This document shows positions 1 to 9,600 of a DNA stretch of 64,000 bases, piece after piece. The first letter of the stretch is position 1. Every line of letters starts with the position of its first letter. Source of the stretch: an uncultured Akkermansia sp. GTDB taxonomy: Bacteria > Verrucomicrobiota > Verrucomicrobiia > Verrucomicrobiales > Akkermansiaceae. The stretch lies in NCBI GenBank assembly GCA_905200945.1, contig CAJKMG010000002.1:260712-324711 (forward strand), written 5' to 3'. Under the pieces are notes generated by a model, which ran no database searches, was not told the DNA's origin, and saw nothing but the letters and a program-made list of their open reading frames with translations. A program made the position numbers and the translations under genes.

Positions 1-3000
1 GGTATAGAAATCGCGCAAGGCAGAGCCTTCCTCCATGTGATAGCGGGAATTCCAAAGGATGTCCGCTCCAGTAGCGGCATTCCGCGTCAGGGAAGAGTCA
101 CGGAAAATGTTTTCCGTGCGCGCCGTACCGGTGAGGATGATGGCCGTCATGCTGTCATTGGTGGTCAGCTCCAGGTTTTCATACATGGAACCAAGAATCA
201 TGTCCTGGAGGGTGACATTGTCACCCAGGGACACCAGCGCGCCGTCCGTTGTCTTGAACAATTCCATATTCAGCGTTTCCGAACTCCCGGAAACCAGGGT
301 ATCCAGATTGTTCATGACCAGCGTGACTTCCCCCGTCCCGTCTCCCAGCGTAATATTTCCGCTGGAGGTGACAAAGGGATTGCCCAAGCCGTCCACCGTT
401 GTGGAGGAAGTGGTAATGGCCACTGTGCTGTCCCCTGTCACGCTCAAGCCGTCCGAGCCAAGCGTCAGCTGGGTTTTGGGATCGTCTGCGCTGCCGATAT
501 TGAGCGTGCCGCCGTTCACGGTAATCCCCTGATAGGAAGCCTGGGCGGGATTGCCGCCCTCCCCTGCCGCTCCGGCCAGGGTCAGCACGCCGCCGTCACT
601 CACATTCAGGTGATAACCTGCATTGCCCGCACCCTTGATAGTCTGGACGCTTCCGTTGCCGGATTTGACGTTGAGCGTTCCGGATGCCCCGTCCAGAGTA
701 CCGGTAAAGGTATGGGAATCGGAAGAGCTGATCGTCATTTCCGCACCGCTCAGCTTTAGAGCTCCGCCGCCCTCCAGTCCGGAAACGGTATTCACGGAAC
801 CGGTTGCAGCGGACAGGGCGGACCCTTCACGGATATCCAGCAGGACACCGTTCAGGGAAGAGCCGTTGCCCAGTGTCAGGGAGGAGTCTGTTCCCGTACC
901 ACCCAAGGTCAGCGTACCGTCCCCGGAGATAGTCACTTCCGTGACATGGCTGCCGGCCTGCTGGCCGGTAAGAACCATCTGGGCTCCGTTACCCAAATTC
1001 AGGGTTCCCCCTCCCGCGCCGGCAGCCAGCGTCTCCACCGTGGTTACACGGGAGGCGCCGTCATTCCGTCCGCCCAGCGTTATGTCTCCGCCCGCGAGTT
1101 CCAGCGTAGTAAGGCTATTGCCTGCACCGTTCAGGATGATATTTCCCTCCGAGGAACTGAGACTGGAGTCATTCCCGGTGAAGTTTCCTTCTACGGTGAG
1201 GGTTTCCGCACCTTTCTTGACAAAATCAACATGGTCCCCGCTGATGGTTCCGCCGTAGCTGTTGCCGCCGGCGTCAACATCCTGAACCAGATCCACCACG
1301 GCGTGGTTGGAAGCCGCATCATCCGCCGTATTCGTCACGACCAGAGCGCCGTCGCTGCCGACCAAGTTGCTGACTTTCAGGCCGTCCCCGTTCCGGGAGG
1401 CTTCCGGAGCCCCGTTCAGGCTCACATGAAGCGTGGTGCCATTAATGCCGACAGCCTTGTAGGGATCCAGCGCGGCGTAATCGCTGATATTGGGGTTGTC
1501 TGAATTGGGGGTGGTGTCCACCAGATAGACAAGGTCCGTATTGCCGCTGACCATCAGCGTCCCGTCCGCACCCAGGACTTCCGTCACGGTATAGCCGAGG
1601 GAAGCCAGGAGAGGAGAGAATCCGATTTGCTTGAAATTATCCACAGCCAAGGTTCCCGTTGTCAGTACAAGCCCTACGCCGTCAGTGGAATCCCGGTTGG
1701 CGGCAAGCAGGTCCAGAACACCCTGGTTGCTGAGGTTGATGGTTGTTGTGGCGGCGGAAAGCGTCAGGCTGTCCGCATCAATAACGCCCTGTCCGGTAGT
1801 TCCGCCCGCTGTAAGGCTGCCGGAATCCAGTTTCAGCGTCACCGTCTTGCCCGTCATGTCCAGAGCACCGGAAACGCCTGTAAGCCGGGAGTAATCCTCC
1901 ATGACGATGGAGCCGACCATGGAGCCGGACAGGCCGCCCAGATTGATGGTATTCAGGGCTCCCTGCGTTCCGGCGGAAGCGGCCACTTCCACGTTTCCGG
2001 CGGTTTTGGCTTCCGCGTTTGCCAGGCTTCCCTTCGTAATCAGAATAACGTTGGCCGCATCCAGAGAAGCCAGATCGAGAACGCCGTTGTTAACGGTGAC
2101 CCGGCCGGAACCCAGAGAGTCAGCCCCTTCCAAAGTAACGGTGCCCGTTCCCGAGAGGGTGGTAGAACCGGTAAATTCAGTATTTCCTCCCGCCAGCGTT
2201 ATCTCCCCGGTAGTGTCAATGACCAGAGTACCGGCTCCGGAAAGGGAGCCTGCCCAGGCGCCTCCATTATCAATCCGGGCAGTAGCGCCTCCCGCAATGG
2301 AGAGTGCGCCAAGGAAGGTGTTCCGCCCGGACAGGGAAAGCGTTCCGGCGTTTACGGATACCGTGCTGCCGGCCGTGCCGCTGATGACGCCTTCGTAGGA
2401 GAAATCACGGGCAAAAGCCAGCGTGGAATTATTCTGGATGTCAATGCTGTCCCCAAGCTTGGTCACATTGGCGGAATCCACGGTAACCGTGCCGCGGTGC
2501 ACCTTGAGCTGTCCATCCAGGTTGACGCCTCCCGCCAGGGTAATATTGCCCGTGCCCTGGGTAGAAAACGCCGTGCCGCTCAAATCGCCGCTAAGGATGA
2601 AATCCCTAGTGGCAAAGACCTGATTGCCCGTAAAGACGATGTCATTGGCAAACGTTCCCCCGGCTGTGCCGTTCCATTCCGTACGGACATTGGAATTCGC
2701 CAGTTTCAGGGTGCCGTCCGCCCCCATCGTTACGTTATTCAACTGGAAATAGCCGGACGTCACGGACAGGGTTCCCTGGAATTCCTCACCCATATTCAGG
2801 ACGTTGGCCCCATAACTGGTTCCCAGCCCCACGGAAACGGTTCCGGTGCCGGAAACATTCAGGTTCAGAGCTGAGTTGTCATTAGCACCGCTGACCGTCA
2901 GTACGGAACCGTTCGCCAATTCCACAGTTTTTCCATTGGCCAGAGCCTTGGCGACGGTGGCAGCCACTTCCTCTCCCAGTATCATGGAACCGCCCGTCCA

Positions 3001-6000
3001 TGTCATGTTGTCTGCCGTAAACGCTGTGTCAAAAGAGCCGGAAGCCAGATTAAGGCTGCCTCCCTGCAGGTTGATTATGCCCATTCCCGGCTGAACGTCT
3101 GCCGTAGCCAGCGTGAGCATGCCGTCTGTAACAGTAATGGCCCCGGACCCCAGGGAGTTGGCGACCTGGGCTACCAGTTCACCCTGCTGGACGAAAATAT
3201 CTCCGTCCCAGCCAGTATTGTCCAAATTAAGGGTCAACTTCCCTTCGCCACGCTTGGTCAACGTCCCCTGGGCGATTTTTCCGGTGCCGTCGGAAACGAA
3301 GACATAGTCGCTGCCGGCGGCGTTGTTGACCGTGATGGAAGACGGAGTCACCGCACCGGAAAGGGTGACGGTTCCCGCTCCGGTGTTGTTAAAGATCAAG
3401 TCTTTCCCGGCGGCCGTCTCCGCAGAACCTTCAATGCCCCATTGGGCACCCGTGTTCGTATCGCTCCAGACCAAGCCTTCCGTCCCCTGCCAGATCCATA
3501 CGTCCCCGGCTGAAGTAACTACCAGTTTGAGAGTGGTACCTGTCTGCTCCAGTTCGTAAATCAGCGCTTCGTCTCCGGTATATCCGGCCCAGTTAAAGAC
3601 GGCGCTGGCGGAATCAAGACCGCTGGCGGCGGAAATCAGGGTATATTCCCCAGCTTCCGTAATGCCTTCAAGTCCATTCAGCGTAAGGTTGAACGTTCCG
3701 GCCCCGAAAGCCCCCCCCACTCCAAGGGAGGAGCTGATATCCAGAGTCAGCGTGGAGTTGGCCGCCAGATTCAGGGCGCCCGCAGTCGTCATCCGCGTAT
3801 TGGCCCCCATCGTAATGTTCCCCAGGGACGTAGCCCCGGAAGCAGTAAGAGCGAGCGTTCCCCCCTGAATATTCGTCAGCCCCGTGTAGCTGACCGTCCC
3901 TCCCAGCGTCAACGTCTCATCGCTGACCTTGGTCAGGGACAGAACGCCGGCTTCGTCATACGCAATGGAAGTGGCTCCGTACGCAAGAGCAACACCGCGG
4001 TCTGTAAGCGTGCCGTTGTACGTGCCGGACCCCACCGTCAGCGTACGTGCGCCGCCTACGGCGCCTACCTGGGAATTGTTCGTTCCGTCCAGAGAAGCAA
4101 TTTCAACATCCCCCAGCACGCGCATGAAGGCGAATCCGGTAGTGTCCGTTCCGGATGTCAGGGTGACGCCACCCTGAGAAAGGGAAGTGCGCAAATCCAG
4201 CCCGGCGCTATAGCCGTTGGAGGCATTCATGGTGATCATCCCGGTAAATCCGGAAGCGTCTCCGCTGATAATGAGCTTGCCATTGGAATTGTACCTGCCG
4301 TCTCCCGCTCCGCGGCTGTAGGTCAGAGAACCTGCTCCGGAGAGCGTTCCGGTAAAGCCCATTTCCTTGGCCCAGTTGTCCCTGCCCACCAGGGAGACCG
4401 CCCCGTTGACGGTAACGGTTCCCGTAAAGTCATGCTGGTAATTGGTGGCGTTTGCCTGGGAGGCGTCCACCCATTTCAGGGAGACGGCGTCAGATGCGGA
4501 CGTACCCAGAATCAGATCGGAACCGATGGTGTGGTGGGAGGTTCCCGAACTGTTGCCGGCAATAATCAGGGACGTGCCGTTCTCCAGGGTGACGGAAGAA
4601 CCGGTGCCTCCCCAGCGGATGGCTGCAGTTCCGTTCCCTATCTGGAGGGAACCCTCCTGCACCACGATGTGGCCGGAGTTGCTCCCCGTCAGTTTCAACA
4701 AGCCCGTGCCGGTTTTCCGGACAGTTCCTTCCCCGGTGATGGCATTGCCGAAAACAATGTCGGACGGAGTTGCCAGAGTAATCCATGAGCCGGAATCCGG
4801 AGAGAGGGAGAATACCGGGTCGGTGACGGTTCCCAAATCCACCGCCACCGTCGCTCCATTGGCCGCACCCAAAAAGGAACCGGCCCCCCAGGTTACTCCC
4901 GTGCCAGGCAGGGCCGTATCATAGCCAAACGCCAAAACGCCCTGCGACACGGCTACAGTAGTACCCGCGCCGAGTATGGAAGAGGTTCCGAGGACCAACG
5001 TTCCCGTGCCTTCCTTGGTGATAGCCGTATCGGTTATTTCTCCCGTTCCCGTCAGTTCATAACGAGTAGTGGAGTTACGGACAAGCATGGAATCTGGAGA
5101 AACTTCGGAGTCCAACTGTACGACAGAGGCGGCGACTCCGGCCTGGTCTGCAAAGGAAACCGCCAGGCCATCCGCATAAGTGGCGGGCGCACCGCCATCC
5201 GTCCATACATTTTCCGCGCTCCAGACGCCATTTTCACCGCCCGCCCACAAAAGGAGGGTTTCCGCCGTATAAACAAGGTCTTTACCGTTGTCGGAAATGG
5301 TAATGGACCCCGTCACTCCGTCAGCAAAGGAAGCCTTGATGGAAGATATATTGGACAGCCCTGCGGTTGAAAGGATAGACATTCCGTCAGTCAGGGAGCC
5401 GAATTCGGAAAGATCCAGGTTCAGTTCCCCTTCAGCGGAAAGAGCGAACGAGCCGTCCAGATTGATTCCCGTTCCGGCCCCTCCCGCCAGCGCCAGCACG
5501 CTGGAACCGTCCACGTTCAGGTTCCCCGTAAAGAAGGAATTCTGGAACATGGTCACGATGTCAAAGCCGGTCACAGCCGTATTGGAGAAGGAAATGGCAT
5601 GGTCCGCCGTATTGCCGTAACCGCCCAGAAGCAAGGATGAAGTGCCTCCTACCGTCCCCTCTGATGCATTCAGCGTGCTGCCCGTACGGAATACTGCTTT
5701 CTTAACGGTAAGGGTGGCGTCCCCGTTCACAGCGGACCTTGTCCCTCCGCTGCCCGCATAAAGAGCGCCCGTGTAAGCGCCGCCATCCAGCGTCAGGCTG
5801 GAATTGCCGCTGACGGTGGACGTTCCGGAGGCGCCGTAGCCGCCGCCATAGACAGCCCCGGTAAAGACGGCGTCACTGGCAGCGGTAATACTGACGCTGG
5901 AATCGCCTCCTACCGTATACGCCCCGGAACCTCCTGAGTAGGAACCGCCCACAATGCTCTTGACAAAACTGCCGGAGGCCGTTCCCAAATCAATCGTCAC

Positions 6001-8418
6001 ATTGGTGCTTCCGGTAATGGCGGCGCGGGACGCGGAATTGGCTTCATAAGCGCTGCCGCCGATGATGAAGCCCCGGACAACGGAGTTGAGAGAAATGGTT
6101 TCGTCCGTGACGCTTTGCATGCTGCGCACAACGACGTACGTACTGCCGTCAAGGTTGTTTACGGAATTATGGGCTGCTGTGCCGCCGCCTATCAAACTGC
6201 CCTTGACCACGGCATTCCCGTCCACGGATACATAAACATTTCCCGTAATGCCCGCCGCCTGGCCGTCCTTGTAGTTGCCTCCCACTACCCAGTTGACGGA
6301 GGTGTCCCCCTGAATCTGGGTATGGACGTCTCCCGTAACATTCCACTTGCCGGAACCGCTCCAGTTGTTGGCGTAGCTGCCGCCTATAATCAGATTATAA
6401 TTGCCCCCCAGCACATCCGTCCAGATGCCGGTAGTGATTTGCGTAGCCGTGGCATTGGACGCAGTATTGTAGTAGCCGCCGGCCAGGGTCACTCCTGTCA
6501 GGTCTCCCGTTCCGGTGACGGCATTCACGGAACCGAACCCCTCCTGCATGGAAGAAGACCGGATACCGTACAGGGACAAAGACTGCTGGTTCGCCAGTGT
6601 ACCTGTTGCGGAAGAGGGAGCTTCTTCCAGCCCCCAGGCAGGGTCCCAGACGGTCTCATGGGCGCCGGAAGCCGTAAACGTGATGACTGTTTTTCCGTCC
6701 ACGGTGCTGATTGTGTACAGGGACTCGTCAACATCCGCCAGAGTAAAGCCGTTCCCCAAATCAACGCCCAGGTTATAGGAGGTGTTCACCAGGGCTTCAG
6801 AACCGAACAGATCCTGGAATTCCTGAAAACCGGAGAAATCAATGAGGCCGGAAGTCAGCGTCACGTTCTGCAGCACGCTGCCTACATTGTCCATGGAAGT
6901 ATAATACAGGCGGCCTCCATCCACCGTCACATTGCCCGTGATCTCCCCGGAACCGTTGGCAAGGATGCCCATCGTTTCCCCTACCGTGAAGGCGTCCTGG
7001 AAATGCATGGTGCCCGCAGAGGCGGAAAGGACGCCGTTTCCCGTCAACCCCGTCACGGTCATGGTTCCGACGCCCGCATCCAGCCTTCCCCCGGCAAGAG
7101 CGGCGTTAATGGAACCGGCCCTGGAGAGGACGGCGCCGGAATTGACGGTATAGGTTCCCGTAAGCGCTACGTTCTCGGAAAGATGCACCCAGCCCGACTG
7201 GGCGACGAAGTTGCCGGCTCCGGTGATGGAGTTGTCAATGACATCCGCAACATCTCCCGCAGTGCCGTAATACGTCAGATGCTGGGAGCTGGATGAAGTA
7301 GTAACGGCAGCAGTCCCAAGGGAGCCGGAAGCGCTAATACCCAAGGAGGTAGAGTTACGCGTAACGGCAATCGTCCCTCCAATTTCATTGGAGACATTGA
7401 GCAGGTTGTAATAGGTGTATTCATTCGCGCCGCCGCTGATGGAGAAACCGCTTGCCGCAGTAAGAACACCGGAAAACTTTACGTTCTTGCCCCAGCTGGA
7501 AGTCAGATTGACGCCGCTGCCGAAAGTCGCCGCTCCGGAAAAGTTAAAACCGCCGCTGTTGACGGAAGTGGCGTTATAGCCGGCATACCCCGTCACGGAA
7601 GGGCCGTCCTGTACGTTCAGCGTGGTGCCGTCACCCATCACCAGTTTCTGGGACCAGGTGACATTGCCGGAGAACAGGGAAAGAGTGCCGCTGCTGATTT
7701 TAAGAGTGGCATCAGGAGAAGACGCGGGAGTAAGCGCCGTATCCTTGTTGGAATTGCCCAGGGTGAAAGTTCCTCCTCCCGTATAGTCCACTGTCACGGT
7801 CCCGCCGAAACTTCCGCCGTAGGAGGAAGAATCCCCCGTGATGGTCAGCGTGGTTCCCTCCCCGGTGATCAGAGCCGCGGTATTGTTGTGCTCCAGCTTG
7901 CTGATGGAAGTGTTCACGCCGGCTTTCAGGACGGAAGCTCCCGTCGTGTAACCGTGGCCGCCCAGCTTGATCGTGGCGTATTGAGCGGCTTGCGCGTGGT
8001 TAAGGTTCAGGATGTTATTCTGTGATCCTCCCGTCGTGTTGGAATAAAGGGAAATGATTCCGTTGAAGGTCCCTGCTCCGTTCAACGTCAGCGAGGAAAG
8101 GCTGGCGCCCCCGCTGGCCACGCGGTTTACCGTCAGTATGGCTTCCGGAGCCGCCCCGTTCAAATTGGTAATGGTGGCCGTGCCGGCTCCGGCAAAACTC
8201 AACGTGGTGGAAGCCGTAACAGTACCAACGTCATAGGAGGCCGCACCTCCCGCCGCCACATTCACCTGGGTTCCGTCAAAGGCAACATCCGCCGCATAAG
8301 ACTGTGATGCTGTCACCAAAAGACCAGAAACTCCTGCCAGCGTGGCGGTGCCAAGCGTTACTCCGGAAAAGGAGGTCATCAGAGCAGCCAATAAATTCAA
8401 AGGGAGGTGTAATTTCAT
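1..8418 (-). CDS. Giant autotransporter-associated beta-strand-repeat surface protein (N-terminal 2,806 residues; C-terminus outside window)
   Basis: A single frame reads without a stop from the ATG at 8418 to the window edge. I followed the translation through most of its length. It begins with a long hydrophobic signal peptide (about 43 residues, ending SQSYAA). The rest is low-complexity Gly/Ser/Thr/Asn/Val beta-helix sequence with recurring PATR-like phrases such as IDIQNNSTLAFARDF and LSGAGTLVI. Two W-x-x-x-x-x-x-W linkers occur (WAGGENGVW near residue 1060, WQGTEGLVW near 1640). Residues about 650-905 form a different ladder of GGS/GGN/GGG units. The last visible residues (ILWNSRYHMEEGSALRDFY) resemble the junction before an autotransporter beta-barrel, so the barrel probably lies just outside. 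No Shine-Dalgarno motif precedes the ATG. Likely role is an exported adhesin or surface fibre; its ligand is unknown. Confidence 0.9.
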   Translation of the reverse strand, partial: MKLHLPLNLLAALMTSFSGVTLGTATLAGVSGLLVTASQSYAADVAFDGTQVNVAAGGAASYDVGTVTASTTLSFAGAGTATITNLNGAAPEAILTVNRVASGGASLSSLTLNGAGTFNGIISLYSNTTGGSQNNILNLNHAQAAQYATIKLGGHGYTTGASVLKAGVNTSISKLEHNNTAALITGEGTTLTITGDSSSYGGSFGGTVTVDYTGGGTFTLGNSNKDTALTPASSPDATLKISSGTLSLFSGNVTWSQKLVMGDGTTLNVQDGPSVTGYAGYNATSVNSGGFNFSGAATFGSGVNLTSSWGKNVKFSGVLTAASGFSISGGANEYTYYNLLNVSNEIGGTIAVTRNSTSLGISASGSLGTAAVTTSSSSQHLTYYGTAGDVADVIDNSITGAGNFVAQSGWVHLSENVALTGTYTVNSGAVLSRAGSINAALAGGRLDAGVGTMTVTGLTGNGVLSASAGTMHFQDAFTVGETMGILANGSGEITGNVTVDGGRLYYTSMDNVGSVLQNVTLTSGLIDFSGFQEFQDLFGSEALVNTSYNLGVDLGNGFTLADVDESLYTISTVDGKTVITFTASGAHETVWDPAWGLEEAPSSATGTLANQQSLSLYGIRSSSMQEGFGSVNAVTGTGDLTGVTLAGGYYNTASNATATQITTGIWTDVLGGNYNLIIGGSYANNWSGSGKWNVTGDVHTQIQGDTSVNWVVGGNYKDGQAAGITGNVYVSVDGNAVVKGSLIGGGTAAHNSVNNLDGSTYVVVRSMQSVTDETISLNSVVRGFIIGGSAYEANSASRAAITGSTNVTIDLGTASGSFVKSIVGGSYSGGSGAYTVGGDSSVSITAASDAVFTGAVYGGGYGASGTSTVSGNSSLTLDGGAYTGALYAGSGGTRSAVNGDATLTVKKAVFRTGSTLNASEGTVGGTSSLLLGGYGNTADHAISFSNTAVTGFDIVTMFQNSFFTGNLNVDGSSVLALAGGAGTGINLDGSFALSAEGELNLDLSEFGSLTDGMSILSTAGLSNISSIKASFADGVTGSITISDNGKDLVYTAETLLLWAGGENGVWSAENVWTDGGAPATYADGLAVSFADQAGVAASVVQLDSEVSPDSMLVRNSTTRYELTGTGEITDTAITKEGTGTLVLGTSSILGAGTTVAVSQGVLAFGYDTALPGTGVTWGAGSFLGAANGATVAVDLGTVTDPVFSLSPDSGSWITLATPSDIVFGNAITGEGTVRKTGTGLLKLTGSNSGHIVVQEGSLQIGNGTAAIRWGGTGSSVTLENGTSLIIAGNSSGTSHHTIGSDLILGTSASDAVSLKWVDASQANATNYQHDFTGTVTVNGAVSLVGRDNWAKEMGFTGTLSGAGSLTYSRGAGDGRYNSNGKLIISGDASGFTGMITMNASNGYSAGLDLRTSLSQGGVTLTSGTDTTGFAFMRVLGDVEIASLDGTNNSQVGAVGGARTLTVGSGTYNGTLTDRGVALAYGATSIAYDEAGVLSLTKVSDETLTLGGTVSYTGLTNIQGGTLALTASGATSLGNITMGANTRMTTAGALNLAANSTLTLDISSSLGVGGAFGAGTFNLTLNGLEGITEAGEYTLISAASGLDSASAVFNWAGYTGDEALIYELEQTGTTLKLVVTSAGDVWIWQGTEGLVWSDTNTGAQWGIEGSAETAAGKDLIFNNTGAGTVTLSGAVTPSSITVNNAAGSDYVFVSDGTGKIAQGTLTKRGEGKLTLNLDNTGWDGDIFVQQGELVAQVANSLGSGAITVTDGMLTLATADVQPGMGIINLQGGSLNLASGSFDTAFTADNMTWTGGSMILGEEVAATVAKALANGKTVELANGSVLTVSGANDNSALNLNVSGTGTVSVGLGTSYGANVLNMGEEFQGTLSVTSGYFQLNNVTMGADGTLKLANSNVRTEWNGTAGGTFANDIVFTGNQVFATRDFILSGDLSGTAFSTQGTGNITLAGGVNLDGQLKVHRGTVTVDSANVTKLGDSIDIQNNSTLAFARDFSYEGVISGTAGSTVSVNAGTLSLSGRNTFLGALSIAGGATARIDNGGAWAGSLSGAGTLVIDTTGEITLAGGNTEFTGSTTLSGTGTVTLEGADSLGSGRVTVNNGVLDLASLDAANVILITKGSLANAEAKTAGNVEVAASAGTQGALNTINLGGLSGSMVGSIVMEDYSRLTGVSGALDMTGKTVTLKLDSGSLTAGGTTGQGVIDADSLTLSAATTTINLSNQGVLDLLAANRDSTDGVGLVLTTGTLAVDNFKQIGFSPLLASLGYTVTEVLGADGTLMVSGNTDLVYLVDTTPNSDNPNISDYAALDPYKAVGINGTTLHVSLNGAPEASRNGDGLKVSNLVGSDGALVVTNTADDAASNHAVVDLVQDVDAGGNSYGGTISGDHVDFVKKGAETLTVEGNFTGNDSSLSSSEGNIILNGAGNSLTTLELAGGDITLGGRNDGASRVTTVETLAAGAGGGTLNLGNGAQMVLTGQQAGSHVTEVTISGDGTLTLGGTGTDSSLTLGNGSSLNGVLLDIREGSALSAATGSVNTVSGLEGGGALKLSGAEMTISSSDSHTFTGTLDGASGTLNVKSGNGSVQTIKGAGNAGYHLNVSDGGVLTLAGAAGEGGNPAQASYQGITVNGGTLNIGSADDPKTQLTLGSDGLSVTGDSTVAITTSSTTVDGLGNPFVTSSGNITLGDGTGEVTLVMNNLDTLVSGSSETLNMELFKTTDGALVSLGDNVTLQDMILGSMYENLELTTNDSMTAIILTGTARTENIFRDSSLTRNAATGADILWNSRYHMEEGSALRDFYT

Positions 8419-8734
8419 GAAACGTTTGATAATTAGGTATTTAATGAACAAATAAGAGCCTTTCCCACAACACGGCAAGGGAAATATGATTGTGAATATA
8501 AATAAGGAATTCGCAATCCGCTGTCAAAGGAAAAGAATCAGTTACAATGGTTTTCCGGAATATCCGGGAGGTTCTTTCCGTCAAAAAAATCCCGGCTTCC
8601 CTCCAACAGATTATGTCGAAAATATATAACGCATTAACTGTCAATACAGCTTTTCTTTAAAAAATTGAATAATATGTGAATAAAAGTAAAGCGGATTGCG
8701 AATCCGTATTTTCACGGACTATTACCAGATAAAA
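8419..8734. other. Intergenic region upstream of the giant surface protein
   Basis: About 315 bp of AT-rich sequence separate the giant gene's start from the trp terminator. It contains the inverted repeat pair listed separately and the minus-strand promoter-like elements. A 67-codon frame here starts with TTG inside the TTGACA box and does not look like a protein. No RNA gene was recognised. Confidence 0.6.
8509..8703. repeat. 14-bp inverted repeat pair flanking the upstream region of the giant surface protein
   Basis: The arm attcgcaatccgct at 8509-8522 is the exact reverse complement of 8690-8703, with 167 bp between them. The right arm is also part of a smaller palindrome (8692-8706, cggatt-gcg-aatccg). 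The enclosed DNA is AT-rich and holds promoter-like elements on the minus strand: TTGACA at 8644-8639, TATATT at 8626-8621 and CATAAT at 8615-8610. Their spacings are not canonical. No recombinase gene is present in the window. It could be an invertible promoter, a regulator-binding pair, or the ends of a small decayed element. Confidence 0.5.
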
Positions 8735-8770
8735 TAAGATGGGCCTGCACAATAAGTTATGCAGGCCCAT
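8731..8770 (-). terminator. Rho-independent terminator of the trp operon
   Basis: A perfect 11-bp stem (8739-8749 with 8760-8770, atgggcctgca) has a 10-nt loop. On the minus strand it is followed by a T-rich run (CTTATTTTATC). It lies 29 bp past the trpA stop codon. Confidence 0.9.
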
Positions 8771-8798
8771 CCTTAAAGGTTAAGGAGAAACGTACAGT

Positions 8799-9587
8799 TC
8801 AACCTCTGGTCCATTTTTCCAAAAATTCCCCGGCGTCCTTCCCTTCTCCAATGTGCCTGAGCAGAGCGCTCCCAAGCACGGCGGCATCCGGCCGGGCATC
8901 TTCAGGCAGCGTCTCCAGCTGGTCCGGCGTCTGAAGCCCGAAGCCCAGTGCCAGCGGCACATCAAAAACTGACCGGGCACGTCGCATGGTTTCCGTCACG
9001 CTCTGTTCCAGGTTAGCCTTCCCTCCGGTGGTTCCCAGAACGGAAACCACATAAACGAAGCCGGAAGTATAGGGTTTGTATTCCCGCATGCGTTCCACGG
9101 AAGTATTTGGAGCCACCAAAGTGACGAGCGCCAGTCCACGGGGGCTGAAAACTTCCCGGAACATTCCGGATTCCTCCAGCGGCATATCCGGTACGATGAA
9201 ACCGCTGACGCCTGCCTCATCCGCATCCCGGGCAAGCTGTTCCAGGCCATACTGGTAAAAGGGGTTTACATATCCCATCAGTACCAGTTTGGCAGAAAAA
9301 CAGCCCTTGCGGGCTTTCAGCCCGTCCAGAATCCATTTCAGGCTGACGCCGCGGGCCAGGGCTTCCCGGGATGCCTGTTCAATAACCGGGCCGTCCGCCA
9401 CAGGATCCGAGAAGGGAACTCCTATTTCAATAATGTCCGCTCCGGACTCATCAATGCGGGACAGGTGGTTCCAGAAAGAATCCTTGTCCGGGAATCCGGC
9501 GGTGATAAAAGGAATAACGGCACGCCTGCCGAGGGCATGGGCCCTCTCCACGGCTTTCTGCAACGGTGATTTCTGCATATTATTCAT
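8799..9587 (-). CDS. trpA: Tryptophan synthase alpha subunit
   Basis: Cleaves indole-3-glycerol phosphate to indole and glyceraldehyde 3-phosphate; the indole is channelled to TrpB. The 262-residue length is normal for a TIM-barrel TrpA. The signature EIGVPFSDPVADGP carries the two catalytic acids at Glu54 and Asp65, equivalent to E. coli Glu49 and Asp60. The start is 13 bp after the trpB stop, so it is the last gene of the operon, and a strong terminator follows. A second in-frame ATG three codons later is an alternative start. Confidence 0.97.
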   Translation of the reverse strand: MNNMQKSPLQKAVERAHALGRRAVIPFITAGFPDKDSFWNHLSRIDESGADIIEIGVPFSDPVADGPVIEQASREALARGVSLKWILDGLKARKGCFSAKLVLMGYVNPFYQYGLEQLARDADEAGVSGFIVPDMPLEESGMFREVFSPRGLALVTLVAPNTSVERMREYKPYTSGFVYVVSVLGTTGGKANLEQSVTETMRRARSVFDVPLALGFGLQTPDQLETLPEDARPDAAVLGSALLRHIGEGKDAGEFLEKWTRG

Positions 9588-9600
9588 GGAAGAATGCGGC

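Noticed and set aside
37..7296. Long plus-strand open frames opposite the giant surface-protein gene (for example 37-759, 1627-2874, 6115-7296).
   Set aside because: They lie exactly in register with the minus-strand codons and arise because the repeat protein rarely uses codons whose complements are stops. Their translations are Gly/Arg/His/Gln-rich and not protein-like, and the minus-strand frame has a signal peptide and beta-helix repeats.
8441..8644. 67-codon minus-strand frame upstream of the giant gene.
   Set aside because: It begins with TTG inside a -35-like TTGACA, has no ribosome site and lies between the inverted repeats; treated as noncoding.
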